Source: G963663525 sp963663525 (GTDB lineage Bacteria; Myxococcota_A; SURF-8; G963663525). Taken from it: a stretch of DNA of 64,000 nt. The stretch is taken from positions 1,426,001 through 1,490,000 of the forward strand of contig CAXXHC010000003.1 in NCBI GenBank assembly GCA_963663525.2, read 5' to 3'. The translations under genes were made by a program, and so were the position numbers. The notes beneath the pieces were generated by a model. That model did no database searches. It saw only the letters and a list, made by a program, of their open reading frames with translations, and was not told the origin of the DNA. Shown one piece after another: positions 55,650 through 63,727 of this stretch; the first letter of the stretch is position 1, and every line of letters begins with the position of its first letter.

Positions 55650-55876
55650 TTGAATCTTTTGAGTATATCGCTTGGGGTTGCTGGATTCTAGCATCTATCT
55701 GGGTAATAGTTCAGATGATAAAAGACGAACCAGAACACTTTGTCGTGAACATAATGTTTGACGTTGACTACATTACAAAGCACTGGCGAAAGCTATTCAT
55801 TCCTACGGTAATTTTCCTGGTGGGTGTTTTGTTTAGTTATTTGCATTGGAAACATAGTACCGACGGGTGGCCGTGA
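55646..55876 (+). CDS. Small two-helix membrane protein, putative Rhs immunity protein
   Basis: 76 aa. ATG overlaps the stop of the Rhs tip (ATGA); GGAGGTTGGG just upstream is a good ribosome site. Two hydrophobic helices (FEYIAWGCWILASIWVIVQMI and LFIPTVIFLVGVLFSYLHW) flank a charged loop. Position and coupling suggest immunity to the encoded toxin, and a membrane immunity protein would hint at a membrane-active toxin. No family recognised. A near-copy of its last 23 nt recurs at 56685-56707. Confidence 0.65.
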   Translation: MIESFEYIAWGCWILASIWVIVQMIKDEPEHFVVNIMFDVDYITKHWRKLFIPTVIFLVGVLFSYLHWKHSTDGWP

Positions 55877-56259
55877 CAAGCCCTGAAGCCCTTTTCAAAG
55901 ACCATTTCAATTCCATTATCACGTTTTCCATATACGTCCAATACCGGTTCCGACCCTCAAGGAATTCTTTAGAAAAAAATTACTTCCCGGTTCTGACATC
56001 CCGACCCCGAACCCTTCGGTTCCGCACGTTTCACCATCAGAAATCCCTTGTGACTTCCAGGGTTTATCTTCCCCTCACAGAAGCGACCAGAGCCTCTGTG
56101 AGCCCTTCCGATAGACACACGACACATAACGGACTCTGAACATAGGAACGTGCCCCACAGAGCCGTTCTGGGGGCTTCTCTGGTGGTCTGACTGACTGAT
56201 CCAACGTTGGATCAGTTGGATCTTGTTCTCCCGACGGGTGACCCCGACAATCTCCGATC
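55877..56259. other. Non-coding stretch with a 20-bp palindrome
   Basis: AT-rich, no defensible gene. It contains the perfect palindrome CTGATCCAACGTTGGATCAG at 56196-56215. It leads into the tandem RAYT-derived units. Confidence 0.5.
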
Positions 56260-56271
56260 TTTAAATCATGA

Positions 56272-56592
56272 ATGGGTGGCATGGGCCAAGCGAAGCTTGC
56301 CCATGTGTCTTTGACTAGTGTAACCTACCACCCAATGGAAAACTACAAAAGAAAAAACAAGTTTTGTAGACAATTCAATGCAATGTCGGGTCAGATGACC
56401 CGACTACGAAACTACAAAACTAGAAACTGTGGAAAGCAATTGAATATATTCATGCAAATCCAGTTCGACGTGGTTTGGTTGGTGATCGTCTGAAATGGAA
56501 ATGGTCAAGTGCTTTGGATTATGAAGACAATTCATGTAGAAAAGATTGTGCCATAGCACATGGGCAACCTGCGGTTGGCCCATGCCACCCAT
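56272..56592. mobile_element. RAYT-derived MITE with REP-like ends, copy 1
   Basis: 321 bp with perfect 18-bp terminal inverted repeats (ATGGGTGGCATGGGCCAA / its complement). Each end folds into a REP-type hairpin. The interior right half encodes the C-terminus of a REP-associated tyrosine transposase. Copy 2 lies at 56723-57057 in the same orientation. Confidence 0.8.
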
Positions 56593-56594
56593 AG
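56424..56594 (+). pseudogene. C-terminal fragment of REP-associated tyrosine transposase (RAYT), copy 1
   Basis: The plus-strand frame beginning after a TAG at 56421 reads KLWKAIEYIHANPVRRGLV, then GDRLKWKWSSALDYED. This is the family signature YIHxNPVRAGLV...YxWSSxxxY of RAYT/Y1 transposases. The catalytic HUH and Tyr regions are missing. A 14-nt deletion relative to copy 2 changes the frame after YED, so the tail reads into the right TIR. Confidence 0.85.
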
Positions 56595-56722
56595 AGAAAC
56601 AAATGGGTCAGGTCAGGAAACCTGTGCCGTCGAAAAAATGCCGAGTGAAATCACCCGACATTGTCTACCCCTCCAAAGCGCGGGCGGGTGGCCATGACAA
56701 GCCCTGACCTTTTAAATCATGA

Positions 56723-57057
56723 ATGGGTGGCATGGGCCAAGCGAAGCTTGCCCATGTGTCTTTGACTAGTGTAACCTACCACCCAATGGAAAACTACAAA
56801 AGAAAAAACAAGTTTTGTAGACAATTCAATGCAATGTCGGGTCAGATGACCCGACTACGAAACTACAAAACTAGAAACTGTGGAAAGCAATTGAACATAT
56901 TCATGCAAATCCAGTTCGACGTGGTTTGGTTGATGATCGTCTGAAATGGAAATGGTCAAGTGCTTTGGATTATGAAGACAGAATGGATGGACCAATTCAT
57001 GCAGAAAAGATTGTGCCATAGCACATGGGCAACTTGCGGTTGGCCCATGCCACCCAT
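56723..57057. mobile_element. RAYT-derived MITE with REP-like ends, copy 2
   Basis: 335 bp, offset 451 nt from copy 1, with the same 18-bp TIRs. It is 14 nt longer than copy 1 because of the segment GAATGGATGGACCA near 56978. Otherwise it differs at only a few positions. Confidence 0.8.
56875..57021 (+). pseudogene. C-terminal fragment of REP-associated tyrosine transposase (RAYT), copy 2
   Basis: Frame reads KLWKAIEHIHANPVRRGLV, DDRLKWKWSSALDYED, RMDGPIHAEKIVP and stop. The RMDGPI tail resembles genuine RAYT C-termini better than copy 1, so copy 2 is closer to the ancestor. No catalytic domain. Confidence 0.85.
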
Positions 57058-57129
57058 AGAGAAACAAATGGGTCAGGTCAGGAAACCTGTGCCGTCGAAA
57101 AAATGCCGAGTGAAATCACCCGATATTAT

Positions 57130-58857
57130 CTACCCCTCCAAAGCGCGAAGCAGCAGCAATCCGGCGGGTAGCAGCACCGACAACGCCAGCACGGCGGTGA
57201 AAAGCGGCTTGCGTTCGTGACGTCCTTCGGCTTCCCATCCGGTCCATATGCGGTCCACGCCCAGTCCTCCGAGCAGGCACGGAGCCCAGATCCACTGAGA
57301 GCCGATGCCTTCCCGCACCGCCGGATCTGCCGAGAGAAATCCGGCTGCCCAGGGAGCCAGCCAAGCTGCAAGAATCAGCCATGTTTCTTGTTTTTTCGGA
57401 CCTTTGATTCCCGCATACAGTCCCGCCAGCGCCAGAACCGGTAGCGCCGCCGCGCCTTTCCAGGGGGCGAAGGAGTCGGCGCGGATCCACGATCCCAGCC
57501 ATGCAACAGGATCGCTCCAGGTCTGCCACACAGGCGTCAGCGGCTCCCAGCGCGCGTATTGCCAGACGAGCGGGGCGGCGAAAAGCAGCAGTCCCAGCGG
57601 CAGCAGCCAGTCGAGCGCGAAATGGTAGAACTCCCATCGTTTGAGCATCGCCCAAAAAGCGATCGGAGACAGCAGCGCCAGGGAAAGCGTCGCCGGATGC
57701 AGACGCACGGCGACGACGGCCAGCACGAACGCGGGCAGGATGTACCACGGACGACCCATAGTGAGTGCCAAAGTGAAGGAAAACAGGCATAAAAGCATGA
57801 GAAATCCGGTAAGAAGAAGGATCGGGCCGTGGCTTTGCGGCGCCCAGTTGCAGACGGCCAGCGCAAACAGTGCGCCGGACCAGATCGCCGCGCGCGCTTT
57901 TCCGAACAGTCTCAAAGAAAAATAGGTCAGCAGGTAGACCGTTCCGGCGAACAGCGCCGTATCTGCGAGCGTGGCGAGAAAATCGATGGGGAAGGGTAGC
58001 GCACGGCCCCATTCCAGCAGCACTGCGGCGAAGGCGTCGGTAGGTGGAAGCTCCGCCGCGGAGAGTGTGCCGTGCGATGGATCGAGAGGCGGAATCAGTC
58101 CCAAGGCGTGGGCCGAAAGCCGCACGAACACGGCGAAAAGCAAGAACGGCTGGCCGAAATTCTTCGCCTGGCGATCCAAGGTTTCTTCGGGTAGAAGGTT
58201 GGCGTGAAGTTTCCACCAGCCGGGTATAAACAGCAGCACCATCGCCAGACCGGCCAGCGCCAGCCAGCGGGCGTCCTCGACGTGGGAACGGAAGGCGTCG
58301 TGCCTCGACAACAGCCGACTCCGACCGAAGCGGTCGATTTCCCAGCGTTTTCGCGCCTCCAGCCTGCGCAGGCGATCCAGTTTCCGCTGAAGTTCGCTGT
58401 CCGCCTCGATGCGCTCGGGCATGGGAACGAGAGAGGTTCCGGCCTCGCTTTTTTCCACCCATTTCACGAGGGTGGGCAGGGCGCTTTCGATCTTCGGACC
58501 CAGCGTGGAGCCCTGCGAAGGAGATTCGACGAAAACGTTGTAAAATTCGGTATGTGCGTAGGCCGGGTGGTTGTCGTCCCTGGCGGTCAGCACCAGCACG
58601 AAGCGTTCGCCGCTTCCCCGACGCAGAAACTGCACCCGAAAACTTTCGTCGCTATCCAGGGCCGTGATCCGCACCCAGCGCTCCAGAGGCGGGGCGGAGA
58701 GATCCAGCGATTCGAGCAGCGTGGTCAGTTCCGGGCCGGGTTCGGGCATGGGGTAGCGCTCGGAACCGACGTGAAACTGCCAGGCGAACAATCCGCCGAC
58801 CAGCAGCAGGCTCAGGATAAAAGCCGTGGCGCGCAGCAAAGGGCCTCCTATGGGCAA
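57130..58857 (-). CDS. Polytopic membrane protein, GT-C glycosyltransferase-like
   Basis: 575 aa with a first helix (TAFILSLLLVGGLFAWQF), then a soluble domain (residues about 35-195, with EFYNVFVESP and ending in a basic helix RLEARKRWEIDRFGRSR), then about nine membrane helices. The layout and segments such as LPFPIDFLATLADTALFAGTVYLLTYF resemble GT-C/ArnT (PMT-like) lipid-linked sugar transferases, but the typical acidic DD/DE motif of the first loop is not evident, so function is uncertain. The last five codons and stop lie in the duplicated segment that also follows RAYT copy 1. Confidence 0.6.
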   Translation of the reverse strand: MPIGGPLLRATAFILSLLLVGGLFAWQFHVGSERYPMPEPGPELTTLLESLDLSAPPLERWVRITALDSDESFRVQFLRRGSGERFVLVLTARDDNHPAYAHTEFYNVFVESPSQGSTLGPKIESALPTLVKWVEKSEAGTSLVPMPERIEADSELQRKLDRLRRLEARKRWEIDRFGRSRLLSRHDAFRSHVEDARWLALAGLAMVLLFIPGWWKLHANLLPEETLDRQAKNFGQPFLLFAVFVRLSAHALGLIPPLDPSHGTLSAAELPPTDAFAAVLLEWGRALPFPIDFLATLADTALFAGTVYLLTYFSLRLFGKARAAIWSGALFALAVCNWAPQSHGPILLLTGFLMLLCLFSFTLALTMGRPWYILPAFVLAVVAVRLHPATLSLALLSPIAFWAMLKRWEFYHFALDWLLPLGLLLFAAPLVWQYARWEPLTPVWQTWSDPVAWLGSWIRADSFAPWKGAAALPVLALAGLYAGIKGPKKQETWLILAAWLAPWAAGFLSADPAVREGIGSQWIWAPCLLGGLGVDRIWTGWEAEGRHERKPLFTAVLALSVLLPAGLLLLRALEG

Positions 58858-58954
58858 TCGGGTACGTCTTCAAGGTAGACGTTTGACCGGGGGGTTGTCA
58901 ATGGAACGCACCCATCGGTCAGGGGCGGAAATTTTTTTAGTGCGGATTTAGGAT

Positions 58955-59066
58955 GGACCCGAAGGGTCCAAGCGCCTCTCCCTTTGGGAGAGGCCGGTGC
59001 TTCAGCACCGGGTGAGGGGAAGTTTCGTGTTCCCTCACCCTAACCCTCTCCCAAAGGGAGAGGGGG
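58955..59066 (+). repeat. Multi-hairpin repeat, copy B
   Basis: GGACCC-GAA-GGGTCC, CTCTCCC-TTT-GGGAGAG, GGTGC-TTCA-GCACC, then GGTGAGGGG...CCCTCACC-CTAA-CCCTCTCCC-AAA-GGGAGAGGG. Uninterrupted at CTAA. Confidence 0.85.
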
Positions 59067-59144
59067 TATAAGTCTTATGTTTTCAATATGTTACAATTGC
59101 CTCCGAAATATTTCGCACTATTTTAATTTCCGCCCATCGGTCAG

Positions 59145-59332
59145 GGCGATTCAATTCTTGATTCGACACGAATCGAACTCGGTGAATCGAGGAAAGGGTG
59201 CCCGGGTCTTCGATCCGGAATGGATCGATGGCCCGGATTCCTTGTGTTTTCACGGCCATTCGCCTTGCGGCGAAAGACCGATGGCACCCGCGAAGGTGCT
59301 TGGAGGGGTAATCCTTCAAGAATTGAATCGCC
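59145..59332. repeat. Inverted-repeat-bounded segment (17-bp arms)
   Basis: GGCGATTCAATTCTTGA (59145-59161) and its exact complement (59316-59332) bound 188 bp with internal short hairpins (e.g. CGCCTTGCGGCG) but no coding sequence. It may be another MITE-like element; no second copy was seen in this window. Confidence 0.55.
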
Positions 59333-59408
59333 ATGGCCCATCGCAAGATTTTACGAAATGCGTGCTCGGAGTATTTTTCGTTTATTCGAATCTTTGCGAT
59401 AAAGGGAA

Positions 59409-59437
59409 TTGACATCTGTCCTTCCGTACAGTATATT
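59409..59437 (+). promoter_or_regulatory. lexA promoter
   Basis: TTGACA (59409-59414), exactly 17 nt, TATATT (59432-59437), about 60 nt before the lexA start. The SOS box fills the spacer. Confidence 0.88.
59416..59431. promoter_or_regulatory. SOS box (LexA operator)
   Basis: CTGT-N8-ACAG, the E. coli-type core, with flanking T and T/A that extend the palindrome. It overlies the spacer of the lexA promoter, so LexA would repress its own gene. Confidence 0.85.
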
Positions 59438-59498
59438 GGATGCCAACGATTTGAAAAGATTGGAAAAATCAACCCGATAGACCGTCGCGAGGAAGGCC

Positions 59499-60131
59499 AT
59501 GAAAGACCTTACGGACAGGCAGCGGAAAATTTTCGACTATATCGAAATGTGCGTGGAGCGCGACGGCTACCCGCCGACCATCCGTGAAATCGCGCTGTAC
59601 ATGGGGATTTCCTCACCCAACGGCGTCAACGACCACCTCAAGGCGCTCATGCGCAAAGGCTACCTGGAAAGGCGGGACCAGAAATCGCGCGGAATTCACC
59701 TGAAGAAGCGGTCTGCTCCCCGCAAAAAGCGCCGTCCCGATGTCGTGAAGGTGCCGCTTGTGGGACAGGTGGCCGCCGGAACTCCCATTCTGGCCGAGGA
59801 AAATCTCGAAGGGCATTACGCATTCGATCCCGATCTCGTCGGACGTCACGGCGATTTGTTCGCCCTGAAAGTCCGGGGAGATTCGATGGTCGAAGCCGGA
59901 ATCTTCGACGGTGACATGGTGTTCGTCCGTCCGCAGTCCAATGCCGAGAACGGGGAAATCGTCGTGGCGATGGTAGATGGCGAGGCGACGGTCAAGAGGT
60001 TCCAACAAAAAGGCAATAAAATCACACTGATTCCCGAACATCCCACCATGGAGCCGTTCGAGTACGATCTTTCCGACGGTGTGGAAGTGTGCATCCTGGG
60101 AAAGGTCGTGCACTCGTTGCGCTCGTTTTAA
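59499..60131 (+). CDS. lexA: LexA repressor, self-cleaving
   Basis: 210 aa, usual length. The winged-helix DNA-binding domain starts MKDLTDRQRKIFDYIEMCVERDGYPPTIREIA. The latent peptidase domain has the Ala-Gly cleavage site in VAAGTP, the nucleophile Ser in VRGDSMVEAGI, and the general-base Lys in EATVKRF. RecA-stimulated autocleavage would derepress SOS genes. A promoter with the operator lies just upstream, indicating autoregulation. The AAGGCC ribosome-binding stretch lies immediately before the ATG. Confidence 0.97.
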   Translation: MKDLTDRQRKIFDYIEMCVERDGYPPTIREIALYMGISSPNGVNDHLKALMRKGYLERRDQKSRGIHLKKRSAPRKKRRPDVVKVPLVGQVAAGTPILAEENLEGHYAFDPDLVGRHGDLFALKVRGDSMVEAGIFDGDMVFVRPQSNAENGEIVVAMVDGEATVKRFQQKGNKITLIPEHPTMEPFEYDLSDGVEVCILGKVVHSLRSF

Positions 60132-60569
60132 TCCGCTTTACGGCCTGTTTTCAAAATCCAATCCGACTGTGGGTGCATCACGAATAAATGTCAGAACTTA
60201 GGATCCGAAGGGATCAAGCGCCTCTCCCGCTGGGAGAGGCCGGTGCTTCAGCACCGGGTGAGGGGATTTCATGCACCCTCACCCTAACCCTCTCCCAAAG
60301 GGAGAGGGGACTTTTCCCCTTTGTTATTCATGGGTTATAAAAAATGCCATGGTCGTTGTCCGGCAATTTTTATAATACACTTTCCGACTGATGCATGAGC
60401 TTGCAAATGTGCGGTCATGCGGTACAATGCGCTTCAATGAAACCGACATCCAGGAGTTCGGCTCGCCTATCGTTCGGCAATACGGAACGTCTTTGCGGCG
60501 GAACCCTCCGAATCTCCGAGATCATGTCATGTCAAATCGCTTCCAACACGTGAAAACGAGGAATTCTAC
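60132..60569. other. Intergenic region between lexA and queF
   Basis: Contains multi-hairpin repeat copy C at 60201-60309 and an AT-rich stretch (60320-60390) that may hold the queF promoter. I looked for a preQ1 riboswitch upstream of queF and did not find its characteristic pieces. Confidence 0.5.
60201..60309 (+). repeat. Multi-hairpin repeat, copy C
   Basis: Same plan as copies A and B, but the first stem is GGATCC-GAA-GGGATC (compared with GGACCC-GAA-GGGTCC), a paired change that keeps most of the stem. Uninterrupted at CTAA. Confidence 0.85.
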
Positions 60570-60932
60570 ATGCCCACGCAACCATCGAAACAATTGGAGA
60601 CGTTCGAAAATCCCAAGCCGGAGCGGGATTACGAGATTCACTCGGTCTGTCCGGAGTTCACCTGTGTCTGCCCGATGACGGGCCAGCCGGATTTCGGAGA
60701 AATTTCATTGCGTTACGTGCCGGACAAGCTCTGCGTGGAACTGAAGTCGCTGAAATTGTACCTCTGGTCGTTTCGCAACGAAGGGCATTTTCACGAAGCG
60801 GTGACCAACCGCATCCTCGATGACCTCGCCGGGTTGCTCCAACCCCGGTTCATGGAAATCAAGGGTACGTTCAACGTGCGAGGCGGGATTCAAACCACTG
60901 TTACGGCGACGGTCGGCGAAGAAAAACGATAG
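60570..60932 (+). CDS. queF: NADPH-dependent 7-cyano-7-deazaguanine reductase (preQ0 reductase)
   Basis: 120 aa, the short single-domain (unimodular, Bacillus-type) form. It reduces preQ0 to preQ1 in queuosine synthesis. Motifs: SVCPEFTCVCPMTGQPDFGEI with the catalytic Cys in FTCVCP, and ELKSLKLYLWSFRNEGHFHEAVTNRI (the QueF NADPH motif E(S/L)K(S/A)xK(L/Y).). Upstream queuosine genes are not in this window. It lies between lexA and a lipoprotein gene; the latter begins 8 nt after its stop, so they may share a transcript. Confidence 0.96.
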   Translation: MPTQPSKQLETFENPKPERDYEIHSVCPEFTCVCPMTGQPDFGEISLRYVPDKLCVELKSLKLYLWSFRNEGHFHEAVTNRILDDLAGLLQPRFMEIKGTFNVRGGIQTTVTATVGEEKR

Positions 60933-60940
60933 GGGAAATC

Positions 60941-63712
60941 ATGCGTAAGTTTTCATTTTATTTCGTCTTTTTGTTGGTTGTATCGTCGTTTGTGATGGTG
61001 GCCTGTGAAACGTCGGACGACATCGGCCCTTCCAAAAGGCGGATCAAACGCAACGGCGCGTTCAACATCAAGCTGGTGCTGCCTTCCGACGCCGAACCGG
61101 CGCTCGAAATGGCGGCGGAAGATTTCGTGAACGGTCTCGCCGAACTGAGCATGGCCCTTCTTCCCGACACCCTTTACACGAAGCATTCCGGAACCTACGA
61201 CCCTTCCGGGGCCAAAGAAAGCATCGTGGTGCTTGCCGGGGTGCTTCCATCCGGGAAAGAGGCGATGGTGCAGGAGAGCACCGACGCCCTGCAATCTCAG
61301 GGCTACACGATCGAAGAGCAGGAAATCGCTTCGAAAATCGTGATTCGCGTGGAGTCTCCCACCCACCTGGGAGTGGCCTACGGACTCTACGAAATTCTTA
61401 CTCGCATGGGCATCCAGTATTACCATCCGCGAGAGATCCAGGTACCGAACATCTACGGGGCGATTTTCCCCCGCGATTTCAACGAGGGATTCACGAAAGC
61501 GCCTGCGTACCGGCTGCGCGGATATCACCAGCACACGGAACATCCCATCGTCTGGAGCGAATACCTGCTGGATCCCAAAGAAGAGTACAAACCCTACGTT
61601 CAAGAATACTTGCGCTACCTGTTGCGCAACCGTCAGAACCAGTTTCAGTGGCACATGCTCAAAACCGTGGATCGCGACGCCTGGAAACCCTACGCGCAGT
61701 GGATGGTGGAGGAAGCGGAGAAATACGGGGTCCATTTGGGGCTGGTTTTCAGTTTTGCGGATCAGCAGCAGAACTGCTTCCGGTTGATCGACGACCTCGG
61801 CGAGTCGCTTTCCTCGGAAGAGCGGATGGTGTACCAGAAGCCGCAGATCGAGGAAAATCTTGAGTATCTGGGCGACATCGGTTTCGCAAATTTCACGCTG
61901 CAATTCGGGTCGAACGAGTTGACGGCTCAGCCCGATTCCGAGACGCTGTTCTGGTTCCAAACGGCGGTCGACTGGCTCGAAGCGAACGCCCCGGAGACGG
62001 AGTTGTACGCCTGGATTCACACTCCGGCGCATGTGATGGCCGAGGATGGCGAAACGCCGTTCTACCACCTGCCGCTTCAGGCGGACGAGGCGGTGGGACT
62101 CATGGTGCACACCACGATGTTTTACGACCTCGAACACCCCGCGCCGGTGTACGGCAACGAGAATTTCCAGCATCAACAATCCTGTTTCACCGAGGGCAAG
62201 GGAGAGCGCGCGGTGGCGTATTTTCCCGAAAGCGCCTGGTGGCTGGGCTTCGACAACTCCCTGCCGCTGTTTTTGCCGATCACCGTCTACACCCGCGCCT
62301 ACGACGCTCAGACGGTCATTCCGCCTTTGATGGGGGACACGCCGATGGACGGACACGTGACGTTTTCCACGGGTCTGGAGTGGAATTACTGGATGTACGA
62401 CCACTATGTCGCGCGGTTGAGCTGGGATACCGAGTTGACCTGGGAAGAATACGTGGATGAAATCTCGAAAATTTACAGCGACAACGACAAAGACCTGGCC
62501 GCTTCCATAGCCCAGGTGATTAAAGATACCGTGGAACGGCAGAAAATCGATTTCATCGGGGATCATCCGATGATGTTCTACTATCTCGCCGGAGAATCCG
62601 AGCACGACGAGTTGGGCAGTGTCACGGGGCTTGCCGGGCGTCCGACGAAGTTGTCGTATTGGAAGCTGTACGAATACAGTGACGAGGATTTCGAGGCATG
62701 GTTGCTGGGCGACTACGCCCGCTTGGAACAGATGCGCGCCGCCTATAAGGAAATCTCCGACCGCTTGCAGGAAATCGAGTTGCCGGACATCCAGAAAGAC
62801 AACGAGGGCTTGCGCGAAAAACGGCATCTGGAATTGAAAACCTCCAGTTATCTTCTGTACTTGCGGGCAGAACAAGCCTACTTGCATTACGGTGCGGTGC
62901 GCGATGCCCGCGATGGAAACGAGGACGACGCCTACGACAAACTCGAAGCCGCGATGCAGATCACCTCGGACGTCAAACAGATGGTGGGCGAGGTCGAACA
63001 AGATGTGTACCGTTATCCGTTGGAACTCGTCGCTGAAGAAAAGGAAAGCCTCACCGCTTATCCCTTCGGCTATCTCTGGGAAACCCGCACGGCGTATTTC
63101 TGGGATCGGCGGGACGTGCAGGTCAAAGAACTGCTCGACGTGGCCTTCGGCAAAATCACCGAGGAATTCGAGATCGATACGGACGGCGTGCTCATTTCCG
63201 ACAAGGAGAAAACCGAGATTTTACAGCCGGATTCCGAGGCGATACGGTCCATCATCAAGCCCTATATTCCGCCGGTGCTTTTGGGATACACTACGCCGAG
63301 CGGAGGCAAGGCGGATCTCGTGCTGGCCACCGACGCCAATGGCAATGGAGCGCCGGATATCCTTTCCCAAGCCGTGATGGAAGACTCCGACTGGGGTGAC
63401 GAGCAGGTTACGGGGACATTCGATAGCTGGACCCTGACCATTCGCGGCGACAGCGGGACGAAGGTCGGCGAACTTATCGTGCGTGAAGGCACGTTTACCG
63501 CCGACCTCGTGGACGATCTCCCGAAAACCGCGACGATTTCCGGCCAGGGAGCGTTCGCCGATGTGATGGAAATCCTTATTTCGACCGGCATGTTCGACGA
63601 AGATACGGCTTGGACGACATTGGCCGGGTATTTCGGGATCGATCCCGACGCCAGCCCGCGTCCGACGACGTTCGCGTTTGAAATCAGTACCGAATTCGGT
63701 CCTCTGGAATAA
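60941..63712 (+). CDS. Large lipoprotein, glycoside-hydrolase-like (alpha-glucuronidase/DUF4838-type)
   Basis: 923 aa; ribosome site AGGGGA before ATG. The lipoprotein signal ends SSFVMVAC. The N-terminal part (residues about 30-165) looks like the GH20/GH67-type alpha/beta domain that precedes a catalytic barrel: LVLPSDAEPALEMAAEDFVNGLAEL, KIVIRVESPTHLGVAYGLYEILTRMGIQYYHP. A TIM-barrel-like region follows (FQWHMLKTVDRDAWKPYAQWMVEEAEKYGVHLGLVFSF, WLEANAPETELYAWIHTPAHV, YWMYDHYVARLSWDTELTWEEYV). The last 200 residues form an extra beta-rich domain. Probable polysaccharide hydrolase on the outer membrane; specific acid residues are not certain. The next gene begins 15 nt later. Confidence 0.7.
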   Translation: MRKFSFYFVFLLVVSSFVMVACETSDDIGPSKRRIKRNGAFNIKLVLPSDAEPALEMAAEDFVNGLAELSMALLPDTLYTKHSGTYDPSGAKESIVVLAGVLPSGKEAMVQESTDALQSQGYTIEEQEIASKIVIRVESPTHLGVAYGLYEILTRMGIQYYHPREIQVPNIYGAIFPRDFNEGFTKAPAYRLRGYHQHTEHPIVWSEYLLDPKEEYKPYVQEYLRYLLRNRQNQFQWHMLKTVDRDAWKPYAQWMVEEAEKYGVHLGLVFSFADQQQNCFRLIDDLGESLSSEERMVYQKPQIEENLEYLGDIGFANFTLQFGSNELTAQPDSETLFWFQTAVDWLEANAPETELYAWIHTPAHVMAEDGETPFYHLPLQADEAVGLMVHTTMFYDLEHPAPVYGNENFQHQQSCFTEGKGERAVAYFPESAWWLGFDNSLPLFLPITVYTRAYDAQTVIPPLMGDTPMDGHVTFSTGLEWNYWMYDHYVARLSWDTELTWEEYVDEISKIYSDNDKDLAASIAQVIKDTVERQKIDFIGDHPMMFYYLAGESEHDELGSVTGLAGRPTKLSYWKLYEYSDEDFEAWLLGDYARLEQMRAAYKEISDRLQEIELPDIQKDNEGLREKRHLELKTSSYLLYLRAEQAYLHYGAVRDARDGNEDDAYDKLEAAMQITSDVKQMVGEVEQDVYRYPLELVAEEKESLTAYPFGYLWETRTAYFWDRRDVQVKELLDVAFGKITEEFEIDTDGVLISDKEKTEILQPDSEAIRSIIKPYIPPVLLGYTTPSGGKADLVLATDANGNGAPDILSQAVMEDSDWGDEQVTGTFDSWTLTIRGDSGTKVGELIVREGTFTADLVDDLPKTATISGQGAFADVMEILISTGMFDEDTAWTTLAGYFGIDPDASPRPTTFAFEISTEFGPLE

Positions 63713-63727
63713 TGAAAGCGACGTGAG

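Larger units (their letters stand above)
58858..59498. other. Repeat-rich intergenic region upstream of lexA
   Basis: Contains a multi-hairpin repeat (58955-59066), a 17-bp inverted repeat pair (59145/59316) and the lexA promoter. CCCATCGGTCAGGG occurs twice (58911-58924 and 59132-59145). I see no gene; a 111-aa frame (59077-59412) has no ribosome site or recognisable content. Confidence 0.6.

Noticed and set aside
60391..60569. preQ1 riboswitch upstream of queF
   Set aside because: Expected by analogy, but the conserved preQ1-I or -II pieces were not found.
60953..63001. 682-aa open frame on the minus strand
   Set aside because: Antisense to the glycoside-hydrolase-like lipoprotein gene, which has a signal peptide and ribosome site.
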